From contig DDAM01000071.1 of assembly GCA_002332905.1 (NCBI GenBank), positions 1 to 58,283 of the forward strand: a DNA stretch of 58,283 nucleotides, given 5' to 3'. Below, in pieces: positions 53,806-58,283 of the stretch (its first letter is position 1; each line of letters starts with the position of its first letter). The DNA comes from Firmicutes bacterium UBA2058 (GTDB lineage: Bacteria; Bacillota; Clostridia; Tissierellales; Sedimentibacteraceae). Both the position numbers and the translations under genes were made by a program. Below the pieces are notes generated by a model. It was given only the letters and a program-made list of their open reading frames with translations. It had not been told where the DNA came from and did no database searches.

Positions 53806-54156
53806 ATGTTTGGAGATAAAATAACATTGCTAGATGCTGGAGTTATAACTTTATTTAGTATGGTTGTTGTTTTTTTATCATTGTTAGTTATTTCTTATTT
53901 AATTGATTTAATGAGAGTAATTTTTAACAAAAAAGATAATAAAGCAGTTGAAAATAAAACAATACAACAATCACCACAACCTGTAGTAAATGCAGTTGTT
54001 GAGGAAGATGATACTGAATTAGTTGCAGTTATTACAGCAGCTATAGCAGCAATGACAGGAACTAATACAAGTGGATTAGTTGTAAGAAATATAAAAAGAC
54101 TACCTGATTTAGATACAACATGGTCAAAAACAGGTAAAATTGAACTTATGAGATAA
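53806..54156 (+). CDS. mmdD: OadG/MmdD-like delta subunit of the Na+-pumping decarboxylase
   Basis: The 116-residue protein has one N-terminal helix (TLFSMVVVFLSLLVISYLIDLM), an acidic and Gln-rich linker and a C-terminal region (VITAAIAAMTGTNTSGLVVRNIKRLPDLDTTWSKTGKIELM) typical of OadG-type subunits that anchor and assemble the complex. ATG after GAGGTG, 14 bp behind mmdA. Confidence 0.85.
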   Translation: MFGDKITLLDAGVITLFSMVVVFLSLLVISYLIDLMRVIFNKKDNKAVENKTIQQSPQPVVNAVVEEDDTELVAVITAAIAAMTGTNTSGLVVRNIKRLPDLDTTWSKTGKIELMR

Positions 54157-54187
54157 TAGTTTGAAAAAGGAACTTCACACTATGGAA

Positions 54188-54253
54188 AGTGCGAAATACC
54201 TTCGCACTACAAAAACGATTTTTCATTATTATTTACAATGCCACTTCGTGGTA
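54188..54253. repeat. Two hairpins between mmdD and mmdC
   Basis: Arms 54188-54195 and 54201-54208 pair perfectly around five bases. Arms 54239-54244 and 54248-54253 enclose TTC (GAA on the other strand). Neither has a T-run, so they may set the ratio or stability of mmdC mRNA rather than terminate. Confidence 0.55.
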
Positions 54254-54285
54254 TAATAAGAGGTTAAGAATAGGAGGAATATGAA

Positions 54286-54681
54286 ATGAAAAAATACAAT
54301 ATAAATGTAAACGGAAAAATGTATCAAGTAGAAGTAGAAGAAGTTGGTGGTTTTAATGCACCTTCATTTGCACCAGCACCAGCTGCTCAAGCTGCACCAG
54401 CTCCAGTAGCAACAGCACCGGTAGCACAACCAGCGCCAAGTGCACCAGCTGCTGCACCAGCACCAGTTGCAGGAGCAATGGCAGCACCAATGCCTGGAAC
54501 AATCTTAGATATTAAAGTTACAGAAGGTCAAGCCGTAAAAGCAGGAGACATTTTAGTAATACTAGAAGCAATGAAAATGGAAAATGAAATAGTAGCACCA
54601 TCAGATGGAAAAATAGTAAAAATTCATACAAGTAAGGGAGCAGCCGTTAGTACAGGTGATGCATTGATTACAATAGGATAA
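54286..54681 (+). CDS. mmdC: Biotin carrier subunit
   Basis: The first 20 residues form a short strand; an Ala/Pro-rich flexible linker (about 27-65) follows and the biotinyl domain ends the protein. The biotinylation motif EAMKMENE carries Lys97. Length 131. This linker type is usual for the swinging biotin arm in Na+-pumping decarboxylases. ATG after AGGAGG, downstream of mmdD. Confidence 0.92.
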   Translation: MKKYNINVNGKMYQVEVEEVGGFNAPSFAPAPAAQAAPAPVATAPVAQPAPSAPAAAPAPVAGAMAAPMPGTILDIKVTEGQAVKAGDILVILEAMKMENEIVAPSDGKIVKIHTSKGAAVSTGDALITIG

Positions 54682-54706
54682 TTATAGAGAGGGAGGCATC
54701 ATTTTA

Positions 54707-55867
54707 ATGGAATTATTGATAAAATTCTGGGAAAGTACTGGATTCTCTGAATTAATTAAATGTAATACTGAACTTTTCGGTGTCAATTTGCCTGGAGAGT
54801 TAATTATGATAGGTATTGCTTGCTTATTCTTATATTTAGCTATTAAAAAAGGGTACGAGCCATACTTATTAATACCAATAGCTTTTGGTATGTTATTAGT
54901 AAATCTTCCATTGGCAGGTCTTATGAGTCATCCTGAGGCTGGACAAAATGGAGGGCTTTTATACTATTTGTATCAGGGCACTGATTTAGGTATTTATCCA
55001 CCATTGATTTTCCTATGTATAGGAGCTGGAACTGATTTTGGTCCATTAATAGCTAATCCTAGAAGTTTACTTTTAGGAGCAGCTGCACAATTTGGTATTT
55101 TCTTCACATTTGTAGGTGCAATTTTATTAGGTTTTACTGGACCAGAAGCAGCATCAATAGGTATTATAGGTGGAGCAGACGGACCTACAGCTTTATATTT
55201 AACATCAAAGTTAGCTAAGGATTTATTGCCATCAATAGCAATAGCAGCATATTCATATATGGCATTGGTTCCAATTATTCAACCACCAATTATGAAGTTA
55301 TTAACTACTGAAAAAGAAAGAGCAATAAAGATGGAGCAATTAAGACCTGTTAGTAAAACTGAAAAAATATTGTTTCCAATAATAGTAACAATAATTACGG
55401 TATTACTATTACCATCAGCAGGAGCTTTAATCGGTATGTTAATGCTTGGAAACCTTATAAAAGAATCAGGTATGGTTCCAAAGCTAGCAGATACTATTCA
55501 GAATTCTTTGATGTACATAGTTTCAATATTATTAGGACTTACAGTAGGTGCTAAAGCAAGTGCAGAGATGTTTTTAAGAGTAGAAACGCTTAAAATTATT
55601 GTTTTAGGACTTGTAGCATTTTGTATTGGTACAGCGGCAGGGGTTATATTTGGTAAAATTATGTGTAAAGCTACCAAAGGTAAAATTAATCCACTTATTG
55701 GAGCGGCTGGAGTATCGGCAGTTCCAATGGCAGCGAGAGTTGTTCAAAAAGAAGGACAAAAATATAATCCAGCAAACTTCCTACTTATGCACGCAATGGG
55801 ACCAAACGTTGCAGGCGTTATAGGATCAGCAGTAGCAGCCGGTGTATTATTAATGTTCTTTAGCTAA
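54707..55867 (+). CDS. mmdB: Na+-translocating decarboxylase membrane subunit beta
   Basis: A 386-residue polytopic protein of the OadB/MmdB/GcdB type: IGAGTDFGPLIANP and GIIGGADGPTALYLTSKLA, near-invariant sodium-site motifs, with the C-terminal NPLIGAAGVSAVPMAARVVQKEG and HAMGPNVAGVIGSAVAAG. It decarboxylates carboxybiotin and exports sodium, giving an energy gain in fermentation. Start after GGGAGG with an 11-bp spacing. It ends the operon. Confidence 0.92.
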   Translation: MELLIKFWESTGFSELIKCNTELFGVNLPGELIMIGIACLFLYLAIKKGYEPYLLIPIAFGMLLVNLPLAGLMSHPEAGQNGGLLYYLYQGTDLGIYPPLIFLCIGAGTDFGPLIANPRSLLLGAAAQFGIFFTFVGAILLGFTGPEAASIGIIGGADGPTALYLTSKLAKDLLPSIAIAAYSYMALVPIIQPPIMKLLTTEKERAIKMEQLRPVSKTEKILFPIIVTIITVLLLPSAGALIGMLMLGNLIKESGMVPKLADTIQNSLMYIVSILLGLTVGAKASAEMFLRVETLKIIVLGLVAFCIGTAAGVIFGKIMCKATKGKINPLIGAAGVSAVPMAARVVQKEGQKYNPANFLLMHAMGPNVAGVIGSAVAAGVLLMFFS

Positions 55868-55912
55868 AAATACAAATAAATTTTCTTTATATCTTTGTTT
55901 AATAGGGAAGTG

Positions 55913-55946
55913 TAGGCAAGGGATTTTGTCCCTTGCCTAATTTATT
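55913..55946 (+). terminator. Terminator after mmdB
   Basis: Arms 55913-55923 and 55929-55939 pair perfectly around TTTTG, followed by ATTTATT. The rest of the gap to 56080 shows nothing further. Confidence 0.7.
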
Positions 55947-56080
55947 CACATGTTATGAAAAAACGGCTATTTTATAAGGTTACATATATTATATTTTGAT
56001 TATTTATACTGAGATTTTAATATTTATTATTATACTTTAAAATGCCATAATTTAACTATTAAAAAATAATAAAAAAAGTA

Positions 56081-56109
56081 TTGACATAAGACACCAAATT
56101 ACGTATAAT
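56081..56109 (+). promoter_or_regulatory. Strong promoter of the tandem tRNA-Leu genes
   Basis: TTGACA at 56081-56086 and TATAAT at 56104-56109, 17-bp spacer: a perfect consensus. Confidence 0.85.
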
Positions 56110-56144
56110 AAGTTTTGTCGTTACGAGATAAATATATTAGTTGT

Positions 56145-56227
56145 GCGGGTATGGCGGAATTGGCAGACGCACTAGACTTAGGATCTAGCGGGTGACCGTG
56201 GGGGTTCAAGTCCCTCTACCCGTACCA
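56145..56227 (+). tRNA. tRNA-Leu (anticodon UAG), copy 1
   Basis: 83 bases with encoded CCA. The anticodon stem CTAGA/TCTAG encloses CTTAGGA with TAG as anticodon, reading CUA. The acceptor GCGGGTA pairs with TACCCGT, and the variable arm is long as for Leu. Confidence 0.95.
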
Positions 56228-56257
56228 TTTAAATTTAATATTGTAACAACATATTCT

Positions 56258-56340
56258 GCGGGTATGGCGGAATTGGCAGACGCACTAGACTTAGGATCTA
56301 GCGGGTGACCGTGGGGGTTCAAGTCCCTCTACCCGTACCA
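56258..56340 (+). tRNA. tRNA-Leu (anticodon UAG), copy 2
   Basis: An 83-base copy identical to the preceding gene, after a 30-bp spacer; anticodon TAG. It shares the promoter and the terminator. Confidence 0.95.
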
Positions 56341-56346
56341 CTTATA

Positions 56347-56393
56347 AGAGGTTGCATGTAGACATTAAATCTATGTGTGACTTCTTTTTTTAT
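56347..56393 (+). terminator. Terminator of the tRNA-Leu pair
   Basis: A 16-bp stem (56347-56362 with 56370-56385, several G-T pairs) with a 7-base loop is followed by a T-run. Confidence 0.75.
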
Positions 56394-56454
56394 GTAATAA
56401 TAATTAACTGTTTGGTAAAGATAGATATAAAACTTATTAAAAAAGAGGATAACT

Positions 56455-57450
56455 ATGTTTCCAGATAGAATTTATTATGAGCCACAAATTATAACTTATG
56501 AACTTGGTATGTATCTAAAAGAAAAATATAAAAACATTCCATGGATTGAAATTGATAACCATAATAAAATAGATGAACTTAGGACAAATTCCAACAAAGA
56601 ATTCGCTAAAATGAAGCAACATCTAATAATTGGTGTTAGAAAAACACATAAATACGTAGAAAATCACAAGGTTTCTGATTATCTTGTACCCTATACATCT
56701 TCAGGATGTAGTGCTATGTGTTTATATTGTTATTTGATGTGCAATTATAATAAATGCTCATATTTAAGGTTGTTTGTAAATAGAGAGCAGATGCTTGATA
56801 GGATAATAAAGACTGCCAATAAAGCAGAAAGGGACTTAACATTTGAAATTGGTAGTAATAGTGATTTGATTTTAGAAAACACAATAACAGATAATCTTGT
56901 ATGGACAATTGAACATTTTAGAAAGAGTAAAAAAGGTTTATTAACTTTTCCTACAAAATTTGATATGGTTGATCCATTATTACCTTTAAATCATAATGGA
57001 AAAATAATTGTAAGAGTAAGTGTTAATCCAGAATTTATTATAAGAAAAGTAGAATTTGGCACTTCGACATTAAAAAATAGAATTATAGCTATTAATAAGC
57101 TATGTGATGCAGGTTATAAAGTAGGAATACTAATTGCACCAGTTATACTTTTAGATGATTGGAAATTCCTATATTCTAAATTGATAGAACAGTTAGTAGA
57201 TGAATTATCAGAAAAGGTAAAAAAAGAAGCCTTTTTAGAAATAATCTTTATGACTTATAGCTTCGTTCATAATGCAATTAATCAAGAGGCTTTCCCAAAT
57301 GCTATTAATTTATTAGATAAAACAACTATGAAAGGTAGAGGTATGGGCAAATATTGTTATAAAACCGAGCTTCGTGTTGATGGCGAACAGTTTTTAAGAG
57401 ATGAACTTAATAAAAAATTACCTCAGATGCGCATACTTTATATTGTTTAA
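56455..57450 (+). CDS. splB: Spore photoproduct lyase
   Basis: SplB is a radical SAM enzyme that repairs 5-thyminyl-dihydrothymine in germinating spores. The cluster Cys85-x3-Cys89-x2-Cys92 (SGCSAMCLYCYL) and IGVRKT, YLRLFVNREQMLD and FPTKFDMVDPLL match the family. By my recollection of Bacillus SplB, the H-atom donor Cys141 corresponds to Ser134 here (FEIGSNSDL). Length 331 is normal. The ATG follows GAGGAT. Single gene; implies the host forms spores. Confidence 0.9.
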   Translation: MFPDRIYYEPQIITYELGMYLKEKYKNIPWIEIDNHNKIDELRTNSNKEFAKMKQHLIIGVRKTHKYVENHKVSDYLVPYTSSGCSAMCLYCYLMCNYNKCSYLRLFVNREQMLDRIIKTANKAERDLTFEIGSNSDLILENTITDNLVWTIEHFRKSKKGLLTFPTKFDMVDPLLPLNHNGKIIVRVSVNPEFIIRKVEFGTSTLKNRIIAINKLCDAGYKVGILIAPVILLDDWKFLYSKLIEQLVDELSEKVKKEAFLEIIFMTYSFVHNAINQEAFPNAINLLDKTTMKGRGMGKYCYKTELRVDGEQFLRDELNKKLPQMRILYIV

Positions 57451-57567
57451 ATATTCTTGTGTATATTTATCATTAAATTTTAGACTTAAAATGTCAAAAT
57501 TCGATAAATAACATAATATATAAACTAAGTATTATTAAAGACAAAAAAAGAAAGTAGGTTATATATT

Positions 57568-58107
57568 GTGAATGAAAGAGTAATAACAAATAGACTAATA
57601 TTTAGAGAATTTAATCTAAATGATATAGATGATTATTATAACTTAGAAAGAAATCCTATGGTTAGAAAGTATATACCTAATATGCGTAATTCTTCATTTT
57701 ACGAATGTAAAGAAAGTCTTAGAAAGCATATAGATAAGTATAAAGATGGAACTGGTATTGATACTTGGGCAGTTATTTTACGAGAAAATGGAAAATTTAT
57801 TGGAATCACAGGATTTAGATATTTGGAAGAATTAGATAAAGTAGAGATAGGAATTAGACTAATGCCAGAGTATTGGGGAAATGGATATGCTACAGAAACT
57901 GGCAAGGCATTAATACAATATGCATTTAAAAGGTTAGGGTTAGACGAAATTGTAGCAATGGCTATACCTGAAAATGAAAAATCTATGAAGTCCTTAGAAA
58001 ACATAGGTCTTGATTTTGACGGTTATGGCCATTTTGGTGGCTCTAGAGTTGCATTTTATAAAGCGACGAGAAGTTACAATATTAATAAAAATATATTTAA
58101 ATACTAA
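57568..58107 (+). CDS. GNAT-family N-acetyltransferase (RimJ/RimL type)
   Basis: The product has the RimL-type start (NERVITNRLIFREFNLNDIDDYYNLERNPMVRKY), GKFIGITGFRYLEELDKVEIGIRLMPEYWGNGYATETGKALIQYAF (acetyl-CoA motif A with the GNGYATE turn) and a closing motif B (NEKSMKSLENIGLDF). Substrate may be a protein N-terminus, amino acid or antibiotic. It starts at GTG, with AAGTAGG upstream at a loose spacing. Single gene before the rRNA-like promoters. Confidence 0.85.
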   Translation: MNERVITNRLIFREFNLNDIDDYYNLERNPMVRKYIPNMRNSSFYECKESLRKHIDKYKDGTGIDTWAVILRENGKFIGITGFRYLEELDKVEIGIRLMPEYWGNGYATETGKALIQYAFKRLGLDEIVAMAIPENEKSMKSLENIGLDFDGYGHFGGSRVAFYKATRSYNINKNIFKY

Positions 58108-58151
58108 TACATTTAGTGATATTACTTTTAAAAAAAAGGTAAAATTATGGA

Positions 58152-58180
58152 TTGACAAAAGGCAAAAGATGTGGTAAATT
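58152..58180 (+). promoter_or_regulatory. Tandem promoter P1, rRNA-like
   Basis: TTGACA at 58152-58157 and TAAATT at 58175-58180, 17-bp spacer, with GTGG before the -10. A near copy of its layout follows 95 bp on. Confidence 0.6.
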
Positions 58181-58246
58181 AAATAAGTCGCTAGTACAAT
58201 ATGTTTATTTGTTAGAAATTACCTAATAAAAAAATTATTTTAGTAG

Positions 58247-58275
58247 TTGACATATTAAGTTAGCTGTGGTAAGAT
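58247..58275 (+). promoter_or_regulatory. Tandem promoter P2, rRNA-like
   Basis: TTGACA at 58247-58252 and TAAGAT at 58270-58275, 17-bp spacer, again with TGTGG before the -10. Pairs like this commonly drive rRNA operons; the gene lies beyond the window. Confidence 0.6.
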
Positions 58276-58283
58276 AGTCAAGC

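Noticed and set aside
1..58283. CRISPR array or classic riboswitch
   Set aside because: No regularly spaced direct repeats of 25-40 bp were seen, and no T-box, SAM, TPP or cobalamin-type core could be recognised by eye in the leaders. An Infernal/Rfam scan would be decisive.

Overview
The window is strongly A+T-rich and reads like the chromosome of an anaerobic, low-GC Clostridia bacterium. Supporting signs are a spore photoproduct lyase (spore former), a full selenocysteine toolkit (selD, selA, selB, tRNA-Sec), a biotin-dependent sodium-pumping decarboxylase, and AGGAGG-type ribosome sites with frequent TTG/GTG starts. I cannot name the species; an amino-acid or peptide fermenter of the Peptostreptococcaceae/Tissierellales type is a guess.

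Layout. 1-3.9 kb: an envelope lipoprotein and a zinc-ribbon membrane protein. 4-11.3 kb: DNA and RNA housekeeping (endonuclease IV, a B12-type radical SAM protein with its DUF2344 partner, RNase E/G, topoisomerase III). 11.4-18.8 kb: a YbjQ-like protein, oligoendopeptidase F, a gamma carbonic anhydrase, a chemoreceptor, RsfS and a D,D-carboxypeptidase. 19-25.2 kb: ComEA, then selD-selA-selB, a response regulator lacking the phospho-acceptor Asp, and tRNA-Sec. selD is itself a selenoprotein gene with an in-frame TGA at codon 17; reading it as a stop would lose the true N-terminus.

25.5-30.7 kb: a Usp-like protein, a DUF1232 membrane protein, and an unusual trio: a CbxX/SpoVK-like AAA protein, a VirD4/TraG-like ATPase without membrane anchor, and a transmembrane pseudokinase-like protein. 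No conjugation genes accompany them, and both ATPases have altered nucleotide-site motifs. This is my best candidate for an undescribed system. 30.8-35.8 kb: a MacAB-like efflux operon and a MscS channel. 35.9-44 kb: a D-cysteine desulfhydrase-like enzyme, a 349-bp element with inverted repeats and no transposase, a DUF4241 protein and a complete opp peptide transporter. 44-46 kb: NrdR and an alanyl-tRNA editing protein.

46-52 kb: a catabolic regulon: an NCS1 permease, a PAS/AAA+/HTH sigma-54 activator, an M20 amidohydrolase and a dihydropyrimidinase. Sigma-54 (-24/-12) promoters precede both the permease and the hydrolase pair, each with a near-identical 18-bp palindromic site about 75-80 bp upstream. 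This supports one sigma-54 regulon for cyclic-amide (hydantoin or dihydropyrimidine) use. 52-56 kb: mmdA-mmdD-mmdC-mmdB, a Na+-translocating methylmalonyl-CoA-type decarboxylase. 56-58.3 kb: two identical tRNA-Leu genes, splB, a GNAT acetyltransferase and, at the edge, two tandem strong promoters that look like those of an rRNA operon just outside the window.

Many intergenic gaps carry short perfect hairpins with three-base GAA/GTA loops closed by C-G, some acting as terminators, others inside operons. No CRISPR array, prophage, intact IS or rRNA gene was seen.
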